From: Paulinella micropora
Lineage: Eukaryota > Cercozoa > Imbricatea > Euglyphida > Paulinellidae
Assembly (NCBI GenBank): GCA_019918135.1
Contig: WBZZ01000692.1
Span: 40,366 to 104,365 of the forward strand
DNA: 64,000 bases
Reading direction: 5' to 3'
The position numbers and the translations under genes were made by a program. Under the pieces are notes generated by a model. That model searched no databases. It saw only the letters and a program-made list of their open reading frames with translations, and was not told where the DNA came from. Shown piece after piece: positions 39,133 to 50,328 of the stretch; the first letter of the stretch is position 1, and each line of letters opens with the position of its first letter.

Positions 39133-41748
39133 ATGGACAGCCGCGCCGTGCGCCGCTTCGTGCAACGGTACGGCCACCGTGACGCGGTGGCGGTCGTGGC
39201 AGGCGCAGGCCTGTCTGTGCGCGACGGCGGGCTGGCCTGCCGCCCCGCCGGAATCGGGAGCTGGCGTCCGGCGTGCGAGCGCTGCTTCGTCCGCCGCGAC
39301 CGCGTGCGTGTGGCCGGCTCGCGTGCCAGGCCAGACCTGTGCGACAGCCAGACGCGGCGGTGGCAGAGAAGACTCCAGCAGAAACGCCGGCTGGCGGACG
39401 GCGAAGGCGGTGACCACCGGAGGAAGCGGCCCCGGCACGGCGATGCTGGCACCTCCTCCGCTATCTCGCTGTGGCGTCAGCGCCTGGCGGCCGCCGAGCA
39501 GTTTGTGGAGAAGAAACCCGGAGTCAAGATGCTACAGCACTACGGTACGGCCTTCAAGGTCCTGGGCCCAAGGCTGGTGTTCAAGGAGTGGCGTGCAGGG
39601 CAAGAATCGGCGGACCGGCCGGCGTGCGAGCCTTGCTACGAGCACGAAAACCTCGCAACGGTCGCGACCGTCCGCCAGGACCGTGAGTGGCCCACCGTCT
39701 GTGCTCGGCACGGCCCCGCCTCGGAGACCGGGGCGGCGAAGCAGGGCATTGGCCAGACGACTAAGCCCAACGGAAGAGAAGAGAAGCGGGAAGAGCCAGG
39801 CGCGACGCAGCGGGCGGGCGGCACGGCACAGGAGCAGCCTCTGACTCATCAACAGGGCGGACAGGGCTACCCACTGCGAGTAAGCGCTGGTGGTGCTCTT
39901 TTCAGTCGGACCGGCAAGCCGCGGCACGGTTGGACGGGATGGGTACCCGCCCGCGCAAGTTGCAGGCAAGGCGGAAAGACTGTCGCCAGCGGCAGATATT
40001 GGACGGAGGACGGGGGGCGGCGGTTCAAGCTCTGTGTCAAGCACACGAGAGCGCGCGGCCGCCGCGGGGCGAGGTTCCAGTGCGAGGATTGCCCGGCCGG
40101 CTCAAAGAAACGTGGACACTTTGCGGACGGGCAAGGGCGCAAGAATCGCCTGTGCGCAGAGCACGCGAGAGCGCGCGGCTGCCACGAGCCCTTGAACCCC
40201 TGCGAGGACTGCCCGACCGGCTCCAAGAAACAGGCCAGCTATGCGGACGAGCAAGGGCGCAAGCAGAGGCTGTGCGCGGAGCACGCGAGGGCGCGCGGCT
40301 GCCATGAGTCCCTGAACCCCTGTGAGGACTGTCCGACTGGCTCCGAAAAAGAGGCTGCCTTTGCGGACGAGCAAGGGCGCAAGCAGAGGCTGTGCGCGGA
40401 GCACGCAAGAGCACGCGGCTGCTACCACGTGCAAAGTCCATGTGAGGACTGCCCGGCCGGCGCCAAGAAACAAGCTAACTTTGAGGACGAGCAAGGGCGC
40501 AAGCAGAGGCTGTGCGCGGAGCACGCAAGAGCACGCGGCTGCTACCACGTGCAAAGTCCGTGTGATGACTGCCCGGCCGGCGCCAAGAAACAAGCTAACT
40601 TTGAGGACGAGCAAGGGCGCAAGCGGAGGCTGTGTGCGGAGCACGCAAGAGCACGCGGCTGCTACCACGTGCAAAGTCCGTGTGAGGACTGCCCGGCCGG
40701 TGCCCAGAAAGACGCCTGCTACGCGGACGAGCAAGGGAGAGGCAGAAGGCTGTGTGCGGAGCACGCGAGGGTGCGCGGCTGCCACGAGCCCCTGAACCCC
40801 TGCGAGGACTGTCCGACTGGCTGCAAAAGAGAGGCAGCCTTTGCGGACGAGCAAGGGCATAGGCAGAGGCTGTGCGCAGAGCACGCGAGGGCACGCGGTT
40901 GCTACGAGCCCCTGAACCCGTGCGAAGACTGTCCGGCCGGCTCGAAGAAACAGGCCAACTATGCGGACGAGCAAGGGAGGGGCAGGAGGCTCTGCGCGGA
41001 GCACGCGAGGGTGCGCGGCTGCCACGAGCCCCTGAGCCCCTGCGAGGACTGTCTGACTGGCTCCAAGAAAGAGGCCATGTATGCGGACGAGCAAGGGCGC
41101 AGACAGAGGCTGTGCGCGGAGCACGCAAGAGCACGCGGCTGCTACCACGTGCAAAGTCCGTGTGAGGACTGCCCGGCCGGCGCCAAGAAACAAGGTAACT
41201 TTGAGGACGAGCAAGGGCGCAACAGGAGGCTGTGTGCAGAACATGCGTTCGCGCGCGGCCTGATTCCTAAGCCGGCCGCGGGCTGCTCGATCGCGGCGTG
41301 CAGGCTGTGGGACAGGCTCGAGCAGGCGCTGGGTTGCCAGATCCAGCACAAGCACTTTGTAAACGGTGCTGCCATGCCGCACGGAGCGGAGGTCCGTGTC
41401 CCGGGCACAAAGCTGCTGCTGGACGGCTACGACGCGGCGAGCAATTGCGTGTACGAGTTCCACGGGAACGTGTACCACGGCTTCCCGCCGGGCCACGCCA
41501 AATACGCCGAGGGCAGGTCCAAGGTCAGCGGGCGGCGCAATCGAGACTTGTACCGGGAGACGATGGCCCGCATGTACTTTGTGCGCCGGCAGATGCCTGC
41601 CGGCTGCCGCGTCTTTTACGCCTGGGAGCACGAGTACGACCAGATTAAGAACAAGCCGCTGACTAGTGCCGCGTCGATCTTGCACGAGCTGCAACCGGGC
41701 GAAGAAAGATTAGATGATTCAGAGTCCGACTGCCAGGACATTGCCTAG
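39133..41748 (+). CDS. Cysteine-repeat (EsV-1-7-like) nuclease, U3
   Basis: 871 residues, intact, same length as U1. Differences from U1 are a few substitutions (for example D to E in the third and seventh clean repeats, P to Q near residue 123). These substitutions, with no frame damage, show U3 has its own history. Confidence 0.7.
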   Translation: MDSRAVRRFVQRYGHRDAVAVVAGAGLSVRDGGLACRPAGIGSWRPACERCFVRRDRVRVAGSRARPDLCDSQTRRWQRRLQQKRRLADGEGGDHRRKRPRHGDAGTSSAISLWRQRLAAAEQFVEKKPGVKMLQHYGTAFKVLGPRLVFKEWRAGQESADRPACEPCYEHENLATVATVRQDREWPTVCARHGPASETGAAKQGIGQTTKPNGREEKREEPGATQRAGGTAQEQPLTHQQGGQGYPLRVSAGGALFSRTGKPRHGWTGWVPARASCRQGGKTVASGRYWTEDGGRRFKLCVKHTRARGRRGARFQCEDCPAGSKKRGHFADGQGRKNRLCAEHARARGCHEPLNPCEDCPTGSKKQASYADEQGRKQRLCAEHARARGCHESLNPCEDCPTGSEKEAAFADEQGRKQRLCAEHARARGCYHVQSPCEDCPAGAKKQANFEDEQGRKQRLCAEHARARGCYHVQSPCDDCPAGAKKQANFEDEQGRKRRLCAEHARARGCYHVQSPCEDCPAGAQKDACYADEQGRGRRLCAEHARVRGCHEPLNPCEDCPTGCKREAAFADEQGHRQRLCAEHARARGCYEPLNPCEDCPAGSKKQANYADEQGRGRRLCAEHARVRGCHEPLSPCEDCLTGSKKEAMYADEQGRRQRLCAEHARARGCYHVQSPCEDCPAGAKKQGNFEDEQGRNRRLCAEHAFARGLIPKPAAGCSIAACRLWDRLEQALGCQIQHKHFVNGAAMPHGAEVRVPGTKLLLDGYDAASNCVYEFHGNVYHGFPPGHAKYAEGRSKVSGRRNRDLYRETMARMYFVRRQMPAGCRVFYAWEHEYDQIKNKPLTSAASILHELQPGEERLDDSESDCQDIA

Positions 41749-41977
41749 AGTACTGATTTAATCAAAACACACGACGTCTTGTCTTAAAAACCTAGCTCTT
41801 CCGCCCCAGACTCGGGAAGGAGTGTAGAAGAAAAGGGAAAAACCCCTCTCCCACCTGACGGCGCAGAGGGTGCACGGAGGGGAAGGGGGGGGGGCGCCGC
41901 CCCCCCTGCTGCCATGCACGCACGGTAGCCGCTCACAGCGTCGTCGTAAAAGCCTCCCTTCCTTCCCTCAGCTGCTG

Positions 41978-42983
41978 ATGTTGGCCTGGCCCGCGGTGGC
42001 GCTGGCTATGCTGCTAGGCCCGGCGCGGGCCCAGGACGGCCGGCTGCCTGTGCCCCCCAACAGCGCCAGCCAGCGGCAGTCAGTGTGCGACACTACTTAC
42101 TTTGACGTGGCGGCGCCGGGCGCCCCCGAGCCCCTCTGCCGGACCTGCACGGGCTTCGACGGCCGGCCCAGCCCTTACTGCGGCCGGCGCGGCGTCTGTA
42201 CTTGGCACGAGCCCTGGCCGCAACCCGTCTGTCGCTGCTACAGCGGCTACCTGGGCCCCGGCTGCGAGGTGGCGGCCGTGACCAGGTACTCCTGCGGCCT
42301 GCGCGAGTTCACGTGCTCGCTGGGCCCCGACTGGGCCCGGGCCCTGGCGAGCCTCACGCTGTCCCTGTCCGAGGAGATGTCTTGGCAGTGCACCTCGCCG
42401 CTGCAGACCACGGCGGAGGGGCTGGCCCTGCCGTACCTGCAGCTCCAGCGCGCGTACCTGTTCCACGCGGAGCGTGGCTTCCTGTACCAGACCGCCTTCT
42501 GTTTTCTAGCGCACAGCGTCTGGGATTGGACGAGCGCCCCCTGGGCCCGGCCGGCCTCGGCCAGCGCGCTGCCGTACCGGCCCGGCCTCTGGGTCGCGGC
42601 GGAGGCCCTGCCGGGCGAACCGCCGCCGCTGGCGCACCTGGCCCCGGTGCTGTCGCAGGAGAAGGTGTGCCCCTTTCCCCTGACGCCGGATGTGGCGCGG
42701 GGGGGGGCTGGACTCGCTCGCGATCGAGGCGGCGGGGGGCAGCCGCAGTCCCGCCTGTTCGGCCGAGCCCGTGCCGCCCCTCGACGCGCTCCGGCTGGCG
42801 CTGGACGAGCAAGCCGTGCGCTGCTACCCCTTGTGGCTCAACGCCGTGCTGCCCGAGGGCTACCTGCACCAGTACCGCTGCCGGCCGGCCGGCGCAGGCT
42901 TGCTGGACCTGGACTGCCTCGTCCAGGTCCCGCCCGGCACGACGAGGCTGTCGCTGGGCGCTCTCCTGGCCCAGTGCGCCTAA
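41978..42983 (+). CDS. Secreted EGF-like Cys-rich protein, U3 (one run-length frameshift)
   Basis: The ATG at 41,978 opens a signal peptide (MLAWPAVALAMLLGPARA, cleavage likely after ARA). An EGF-like module lies at about residues 49-90: YCGRRGVC, then CRCYSGYLGPGC. A Cys-containing domain of about 240 residues follows (LREFTCSLGPDWARAL, EKVCPFPLTP) and ends in LSLGALLAQCA. No membrane segment is seen, so a secreted or virion-surface protein of about 334 residues is likely. A run of 9 G near 42,699 (8 in U1) shifts the frame 95 residues before the end; otherwise the gene is open. A TTCCCTCAG just before the ATG could be a 3' splice site, but no donor is evident. Confidence 0.6.
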
Positions 42984-43141
42984 AGGAAACCGGTGCGCCG
43001 GGGCTCGCCAGCCAAGGCCTAGCCGCGCTCGCTCCAAGCGGGTTGGTTCTCTTTTTAATAAAAGCCACCCAGTTGCTGTACTACCATACTGAGCGGCCAG
43101 GGCCAAGGGGGGGGGGGGGGCGCGGAGTCCAACTAGCCAGG

Positions 43142-43355
43142 CTATTTCCGGGGACGCTTGAGGCTCAGGGCGTAGGCAGCCTCCATGTCGTTGATGCAGC
43201 GCTCCCGCTGGTCCGGTTTCAGGTGCGAGACGGGGAACAGGTCCAGGCTGCACTCCAAGCGTTCGTGCAATTGCTCGGACGCGTGGGTGTGAGCGCCGGG
43301 CAACGACCACACCGCGGCCGACAGGTGCTCCGGCAGCACGCCCTCCCGGGCGTCG
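43142..43355 (-). pseudogene. Duplicated 3' fragment of the SET-like gene, U3
   Basis: The 65-codon open stretch ends with the same residues as the SET-like gene (MEAAYALSLKRPRK) and keeps its frame here, unlike U1 and U2. It has no ATG. About 290 bp in total, including the poly(A) island, are duplicated from 45,424-45,715. Confidence 0.75.
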
Positions 43356-43481
43356 GGCCCCCGCCTGTTGGCAGGAGCTCGCGCCCCTACTGTCGTCGGT
43401 CCCAGCCAAAGTCCCGAGCATAAGTGTCGCAGATCCTGCAGTTCTTTCCACTTCCTCTACCCCGCAGGCCCGACCAAGAAC

Positions 43482-44978
43482 TTAAGTCCTGACGTGCAGC
43501 CCTTCTTGCTTCGCTAAGCGAACCAGCCCCGCGCGCGTCAGTCCATAGCAACGACTCAGGTCTACGTGTCGCAGCCGCGGCAGCGCAGCCAAGTGCACCA
43601 ACCCCGCGTCCGTCAGGCCCGTGCAAGACCTCAATTTTAGGTTTCGCAGCCGCGTCAGCCCAGCCAAGTGCACCAGCCCTGCGTTCGTCAGCCATTCGCA
43701 AGCGCTCAAGTTTAGGTATTGCAGTTGCGGCAGCCTAGCCAAGTGCGCCAACCCCTCGTTTGTCAGCGAGGCACAAGAGCTCAAGTCTAGGTGTTGCAGC
43801 TGCGGCAGCCCAATCAAGCGCGCTAACCCCACGTCTGTCAGGCTTTCGCAAGAACTCAAGTCTAGGTGTTGCAACTGGTGCATGGGCGCCAGGTACGCAA
43901 GCCCCGCGCCCGTCAGGCCTTGGCAAGAGCTCAAGTTTAAGTGTCGCAGCTGGCGCATGAACGCCAAGTGCGCAAGCCCGGCGTCGTCAGCGTCTGTCAG
44001 GCATTCGCAAGAGCGCAAGTTTAGGTGTTGCAGTCGCGGCAGCCTAGCCAAGTGCACCAACCCCGCGTTTGTCAGGCTTTCGCAGCCGGTCAAGTCTAGG
44101 TGTCGCAGCCGCGGCAGCCCAGCCAAGCGCGCCAGCCACTCGTCCGTTAGGAGTCTGCAAAGCCCCAAGTCTAGGTGTTGCAGCTTTGTCAACTGGGCTA
44201 AATGCTGGAACCCCTCCCCCGTGAGTTGCACACAAAACCTCAAGCTTAGGTGTTGCAGGTTTTTCAATTTGGCCAAGTGATAAAACCCCTCCCCCGTGAG
44301 TTGCAAACAAAAAGCCAAGTCTAGGTGTTGCAGGTTCTGCAGCCCCTCCAAATACTTAAGCTCTGTATCTGTCATCAGCCGGCACGCGCCCACGGCAAAG
44401 TGTTGCAGCTGTCGCATCCTGGCCAGGGGCGAAAACCCTGCCCCCGTCATTCCGATACACTCTCCCAATTCCAAGTGTTTTAGCTGTCGCAGCCGTGCCA
44501 AGGACGAAAACCAGGTATTCATCATCGGTCTAAAGCGTGTTAAGTCCAGTTGCTGCAGGTCCGGGAGTGCTTCGACTGCGCCGAGCAGCAACGCCCGGGT
44601 TGCACGAAAGGCGCGCACGTCCACCTCGACCGAAATTCCCGAGCATTTTACCACTAGCTTCTCGATGCGGACACTAGACCCGAGCGCGCGAACCTCTGCT
44701 AGGGGGTCTTGCGCGTCTGCCAGCACCTCCAGCTTGGGCACCCGAGGCCGGGCCCCTGCGCCCCAGGCCTGTCCCCAGACTTGCACCAGGGGCCGGAGCT
44801 GCGGTCGGGCCACCAGGTCCAGCTCTCGGTCGCCGGCCGCCCGCCAGGCCGCGGGCGTTCGCAGCAACCGGTCGTACTCCGGTGAGACACACGCCAGCGC
44901 CGTCAAGTCGGTCCAGCCCAGCCAGCGCAGGAGCTGCGGGTTGGGGGTTAGCCCCGGGACGAGGCCGGAGTCTACCAT
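43482..44978 (-). CDS. F-box/leucine-rich-repeat protein, U3
   Basis: 498 residues, intact, one Arg to Gly difference from U1 and U2 (NERLAHL to NEGLAHL). Same F-box-like N-terminus and fourteen LRRs; see 16,304-17,800. Confidence 0.8.
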   Translation of the reverse strand: MVDSGLVPGLTPNPQLLRWLGWTDLTALACVSPEYDRLLRTPAAWRAAGDRELDLVARPQLRPLVQVWGQAWGAGARPRVPKLEVLADAQDPLAEVRALGSSVRIEKLVVKCSGISVEVDVRAFRATRALLLGAVEALPDLQQLDLTRFRPMMNTWFSSLARLRQLKHLELGECIGMTGAGFSPLARMRQLQHFAVGACRLMTDTELKYLEGLQNLQHLDLAFCLQLTGEGFYHLAKLKNLQHLSLRFCVQLTGEGFQHLAQLTKLQHLDLGLCRLLTDEWLARLAGLPRLRHLDLTGCESLTNAGLVHLARLPRLQHLNLRSCECLTDADDAGLAHLAFMRQLRHLNLSSCQGLTGAGLAYLAPMHQLQHLDLSSCESLTDVGLARLIGLPQLQHLDLSSCASLTNEGLAHLARLPQLQYLNLSACEWLTNAGLVHLAGLTRLRNLKLRSCTGLTDAGLVHLAALPRLRHVDLSRCYGLTRAGLVRLAKQEGLHVRT

Positions 44979-45500
44979 CCAGGGCGCGTGAGGGAGGAAG
45001 CGGGGCCGTGAGTGTGTCGCGTGGCAACTTTGGATACCTAGTAGGGCTGCCACCGACACCTGCTGCGGTTGGGCGGGATGCCTCAGGGGGGAGAGAAGAG
45101 GAAGGAGTGTGTGTGTAAGGGAGGGGAGAGAGAGAGAGGAGTGTCTACGCTGGCGGCGGCGACGCCCGACCACGAAAGGAAGTACGGAGGGAGGCAGGCA
45201 CACGTGCTTTACCTTGGGGAGGTACTACCCTCGCTGCCGGGTTTCGGAGGCCGCGATCTCCCCTCCTGACCGAACGCGGCTAGTGCGTTGCCTCAGGTTT
45301 GGGTACCTAGGGCTGCCGCGGCTCGTACTAATCCGCTGTACCCTGCGGGGCGCCCAAGCGCCTCGACTTGCGCGCCACACTCGCTAGCCTAGCCCCGCTC
45401 CAACTGGTTAGGTTTTTTGTTTTATTAAAGCCACCCACTTGCTGTACTACAATACTTAGCGGCCAGGGTGAGTGGTACAGAGTCGAACACGCTAGTCTGG

Positions 45501-48296
45501 CTATTTCCGGGGCCGCTTGAGGCTCAGGGCGTAGGCCGCTTCCATGTCGTTGATGCAGCGCTCCCGCTGGTCCGGTTTCAGGTGCGAGACGGGGAACAGG
45601 TCCAGGCTGCACTCCAGTCGTTCGCGCAGTTGCTCGGACGTGTGCGCGTGCGCGCCGGGCAACGACCACACCGCGGCCGACAAGTGCTCCGCCAGCACGC
45701 CCTCCCGGGCGTCGCCCCCCGCCTGGCCTCCTGCAGCAGGGTGACCTTGAGGTGCTCTAGGTGGCGGTACAGCACGAGCACCGACAGCAACAGGCGCACG
45801 CACAGGCGCAGGTCGTGCGTCGGGCCGGAGGCCGGGGCCTTGGCGTCCGTGTACAGCGCGTGCGGGGCTGCCTCGAAGAACAGGCGCGCGGTGTTGGCGA
45901 GCTGGTCGGTCAGCGTCCGCAGCCAGAAGATCTGCTGCGCGTAGCGAGCGTCAGCCACGCCCGCCGGGCGCCCGTCGACGGCCTCCGGGACGCCGGCCAG
46001 GGCCTCGACGAAGGACTTGGCCCCGCGCCGGTGCAGCAGCAGCATGAAGCAGTTCAGCAGGGCCAGGTGTAAGGCCAGGCCCGCGGGGGCGTCCTCCAGC
46101 GCCGTCAGGTCCTGCCACCAGGCCGCGCGGCTCCCGTGCTCCGGGGGCTGGCCGTGCCGCTCGGCCCGCAGGATGGCCGACTGGGTGTGCGTCTGCCAGC
46201 CCCACGCGGTGGCCAGGTCGCTCGCCACGTACAGGCTGAGCTGCACGATGAGGTCTCGCTCGGCGGCGGCCGGCAGCGCCCGCGGGGCGATCGCGGCCGA
46301 CAAAGACAGCACCTGCTCCCGGGTGCGGGCCTCCAGCTGCAGCAGCGAGGCCGCCGTGGGCCGTCCGTAGTGGCTCTCGAGGGCGGGGTCGGGGTCCTCG
46401 GGGGCCGGCCGGCCGTCGGCGGCGAAGCGGGCCTCCGGCTCCAGCGGCAGGGACAGCGCCTCCCCGGGCCGGAGGTGCCGGGCCGCGCACAGCAGCCCTA
46501 CCGCATCGCTGTCGAACATGAGGCTCACGTTGTGGTCCTCCGCCGCCGGCAGCTGGGCCAGGAAGTGGTTCAGGACCGCTCCCACCACGGCGCCCGACAG
46601 GTAACTCCGGACCAGGAAGGCGTTGCGGCGGGCGTAGGCACAGAGCTGCTGCACGTCGTCCTCGGCGACCTGCACCGCCAGCACCAGCCTGAGCAGCTGG
46701 GCCAGGTTCTGGGCCACCTGGGCCGGCAGGAGCTCCTCGCGCGCCGCCCCGTCCTCCGTGGCCGGGGCGCCTTCGGTGCGCCGGCACTGCAGTTTGTCCA
46801 GCAGCACCTGTGACCAGCTGCAGGACCGTGGCTCGCGGGGGCTTTCCCAGGGCGGGGGGCCGATCAGGGTTTCGAGGCACGCGTAGAAGAGGAGCAGGTG
46901 CCACTGGTGGGCGGTCGTCAGGTCCAGGCCGCAGGTAGAGGTGCGGCTCTCGTCGCCCAGCCCGGCGCAGAGGCCCAGCAGCTCTGGCGGCAGCAACGGT
47001 GTTTCGTACTGCACCTTGCGCGGGGGCTGGGCGGACCCGCGCGCGCTCGCCGTGCCGGGGTGGCGGTGGAAACAGCGCAGCACCCAGGCGGGCACGCACT
47101 GGCGCGAACGAATCGGCATGGGCCTGTTCTCCTTGGGGCTGTACGAGTGCGCCCGCTGCCCGCTGTACAAGACGCAGACCCCGGAGGGGCACTCGCCGAT
47201 GACGCTGTCGGCCTCGGCGCCGCGGGAGGGCGTCTCGCCGTGGCGGAACACCACCCGCGCGCTGTCCGTGTCATAGCGCAGCAACGAGCCCCCGTGCTTG
47301 CTGGCGTGCACCTCGTTCCACCAGGCCCAGTCGGTCTCCGTCTGCAGCGGCCGGCGCGGCCCTGCCCCTAGCGCCGGGCTGGCCCCGGGGGGCCCGCCCC
47401 CCGGCCCGCCCCCCGGCCCCCCCCCCCCGAGCCCCGCCTCCGCCCCCGTAGCGCCCGCCCCCCGGGGGCCGGGGGGGGCCGGGCGCCCTCCGGAGCCCCG
47501 CCGGAGGGCTCACCGCCGAAAGGCGGGTCCCCCGGGGTCAACCCGGCGGCGTGGCTCCGGAGGGTGTCCGGGAGCTGGGCGTTCGCCCCGTCCGGCGGCG
47601 CGGGGGGCAGCAGGGGGCCCGCCTGCGCTGGCACCGGGGCATAGAACGCCCCCGCGTCCGCCCGCGCTCGCACCGGAGCGCCAGCCCCCGCGTCCGCCCA
47701 CGCTCGGGACGGCCCCGCGTCCGCCTGCGCTCGGGACGGCCCCGCGTCCGCCTGCGCTGGCACCGGAGCGCCAGCCCCCGCGTCCGCCCACGCTCGGGGC
47801 GGCCCCGCGTCCGCCTGCGCTGGCACCGGAGCGCCAGCCCCCGTGTCCGCCCACGCTCGGGGGGGCTCGGGCTCCTCCGCCTGCGCGGGCACTGGCAGGA
47901 GCTCGGCCTCCTCCGCCCACGCTCGGGGGGCTCGGGCTCCTCCGCCTGCGCGGGCACTGGCAGGAGCTCGGCCTACTCCGCCCACGCTCGGGGCGGCTCG
48001 GCGTCCGCCTGCGCAGGGAGCGGCCCGGCCTGCGCGGGCACTGGCAGCAGCTCGGCGCCCGCCCAAGTATCTGCGTCGGCCTGCCTCATCGGCACGCTGG
48101 GCGGCTCGGCCTGCGCCCGGGCGGGTGCCCGGGGGGGGGACACGTCTCTTCCCCAGGGATCCGCCCTCCGCTCGGCCCCGCCCAGGTCCACGTCTAGCAT
48201 TTCACAGAGCTCCGCCATGATATCGGCGTCCCGATCTTCCAGCGGCGGGGGTCCGTCCGCCGTGGCCGCGCTGGCCGGGGAGGTCTGGCCCTCCAT
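45501..48296 (-). CDS. SET-like domain protein with repeat-rich N-terminus, U3 (fullest copy)
   Basis: The ATG at 48,296 (MEGQTSPAS) precedes an acidic helix (DADIMAELCEMLDVDL) and a long Pro/Ala tandem-repeat region (PVPAQA, PRAWAD units). From about 47,340 a globular part is open for 577 codons. Its NAFLVRSYL, GAVLNHFLAQ, HNVSLMFDSDA and AARHLRPGEALSLPL segments follow the C-terminal SET signature (N.f, NHS, Nv...f, A.r.i..GEel..sY). The catalytic Tyr is not obvious, so activity is doubtful. The frame must change at C/G runs in the repeat region and again at a C6 run near 45,715, present in all copies, to reach the conserved C-terminus (MEAAYALSLKRPRK). A MYND gene nearby recalls SMYD proteins split in two. 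Confidence 0.45.
47600..48040 (-). repeat. GC-rich tandem coding repeats in the SET-like gene (U3 only)
   Basis: About seven imperfect repeats (GTCCGCC..GCTCGGG..GGC type; each encodes PVPAQAxxxPPRAWA). They lie within the 525 bp (47,496-48,020) that are missing from U1 and U2. The deletion ends share GGAG. Confidence 0.7.
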
Positions 48297-48598
48297 CCGC
48301 GGTGCTCTTTCTGCCGCGACCACCGGTGGTGCGTCAGCCACCCACTGGGCTGACGGCCCTCCGCCAGCCTCACCCCGTCCCTCCCCCTCTCTCTGCCTGG
48401 CTCCCCTCCTGGTCCAGAGGGGCGGGGCCTTCTTCCCTTTCCCCTTCCTTCTCCCCCCCCCCCCCCCCCCCCCCGCCGCCCGGGAGAGCGCGTCCCTCCC
48501 TCTGGCCACCGCCGCCCTGCCCCCCCGGCCCCGTCCGCCGGCCCCGCATGCCGGCCCAGTACGGTAGCGCAGACATTTGACCGCGGCCCCGCACCCCG

Positions 48599-50063
48599 AT
48601 GGGCGGGCTCGCGCCGCAGTCCGCTGTGCCTCCGGCCGGCGGAGCTCCCGCTGCGGCCCCCACCCGCGTGGTGGTAGGCGCGGGCGGCGGCAGTGATACG
48701 GCCATGGCCCTGGGCTTCGCGGCGACCAAACGCGGCCAGCCCGAGCGGGCCGGCGAGCTAGCGGGGCGTTGGGTGGTCCTGGCGGCGGGCTACGAGCTAG
48801 CCGAGTACCGGGCCGCGCTCGCCAGGGGCTGCTACACGCGCGAGGGGGTCTGTGTGCGCGGCGGCCTGGGGCCGGAGGCTCTAGCCCAGTACCTGGGCTT
48901 TGTGCTCGCGGGCGCGGCGCCGGGCCTGCCGGGCACGCTGCGCCTCAAGCCCCACACCCACGCGGAGCTGGTGCACGCCCTGACCCACGACTTTGCGGGC
49001 CTGCTACCACCGGGGCACCGGGGGCAGCAGGCCGCGGAGGAGGCGCTCGCCCGGCCCGACTTCAAGTACCAAACCCTGCTGGAAGAATCGGAGGCCTTGT
49101 CCCACGCGCAGGGCACAGAGCTCCTAGTGTTTGCGAGCCCCGGCCGGACGGCGGACCGGGGGGCCGGCCGGGCGCTGCGCCAGCTGCTGCGGGCGTGCCT
49201 GCAGTCCTACCGGCCCGTCCGGGAGGTGTGGTTGTTGGACGCGGGGGGGGGCCTGGTGGACGAGCGCGGGGGCGGCCGGGACGTGGCCGTGCGCAGTGCG
49301 TTCGAGACCTTGTGCCGCGAGTGCGCGAGCGGGGGTGCCCCGGCCCCGCCTTCCGGTTGCGGCACGCCATCTTTGGCCTAGGCGTGGATGCACACGCCGC
49401 GCCGACCCTCGTGGCCGCCAACCTCTTTGCTTACCACGACCGCTTTGGCCACGCCCTGGGCTACTTCGACCCGGAGCTCGCGGCCGAGTTCTATACCGCG
49501 TGCCAGACGCGCCCCGAGCTCCGGCCCTTGTTACAGCCCGGGCGGGCGTTGGGCGCCTGGACGGCGGCCTACGAAATGCTGCACCCGGGGTCGGCGGGCG
49601 AGGCCGCGCCCGCCGGGCGCCAGCAGTGGTGGCAGGCGCTGCGGCCCGGCCAGGCCGGCGGGCCCACGGACGCGCAGCTGTGGCTCTACTCCGAACTCTT
49701 TATTCGCCGGCGCCCGGAGTTCCAAGCACTAGAAGCCAGGGCCGCCCGGCAGCGCGCCGCCCGGGCCCGCGCCGCCGTCCAGGAACCCCTCTCGTCGCGG
49801 CGTGGCTGCCGCCGGTCGCCGAGCACCCGTCCGGGAGCGCCGCGGGGGGGCTCCCGCCGGTCGCCGAGCACCCGTCCGGGCGCGCCGTGGGGGGGCTGCC
49901 GCCGGTCCCCGAGCACCCGCCCGGGGACGATGAGGCCTCCTTGGCCCTGGCGGAGTTAGCGCGTGATCTGGCCACGCAGGACCCCACCCGGCGCCACATG
50001 GTCTGCAGCCTGCTGGCCGCCTGCTACGTCATTGACTTTGTCTGCACCCGGCCCGCCCGGTAG
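48599..50063 (+). pseudogene. DUF1152-like gene, U3, two frameshifts
   Basis: Same gene as 34,206-35,672. One C is missing near 49,345 and one near 49,787; the segments before, between and after are open and unchanged. Confidence 0.7.
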
Positions 50064-50272
50064 CCCCCCTGAGCGGGCGGCCGGGCACGGGGCTCGGGGC
50101 TCGGGGGTGGCTTCCTCTCCTCCACCCCCCCCCCTGCGTGCTCAGGTAGATAAAAAAAAGCTGCTCTCTCTCTCTCTCTCTTGGACACAGACCTCCCTCC
50201 GGCGCCCCCCGGCCGCCAGCACGGGGGGGGGGCTAGGTCCTCCCCGGGCCAGGCCTTGTAGTGCTCATGCTG

Positions 50273-50278
50273 TTTAAT
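50273..50278 (-). terminator. ATTAAA poly(A) signal of the coiled-coil gene, U3
   Basis: ATTAAA on the minus strand about 50 bp past the stop at 50,329; present at the same place in the other units. Confidence 0.5.
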
Positions 50279-50328
50279 CAAGGAGAAGCAGAACTGTGCG
50301 GACGGTCGCCAGCGCTACGGTGGGGTAG

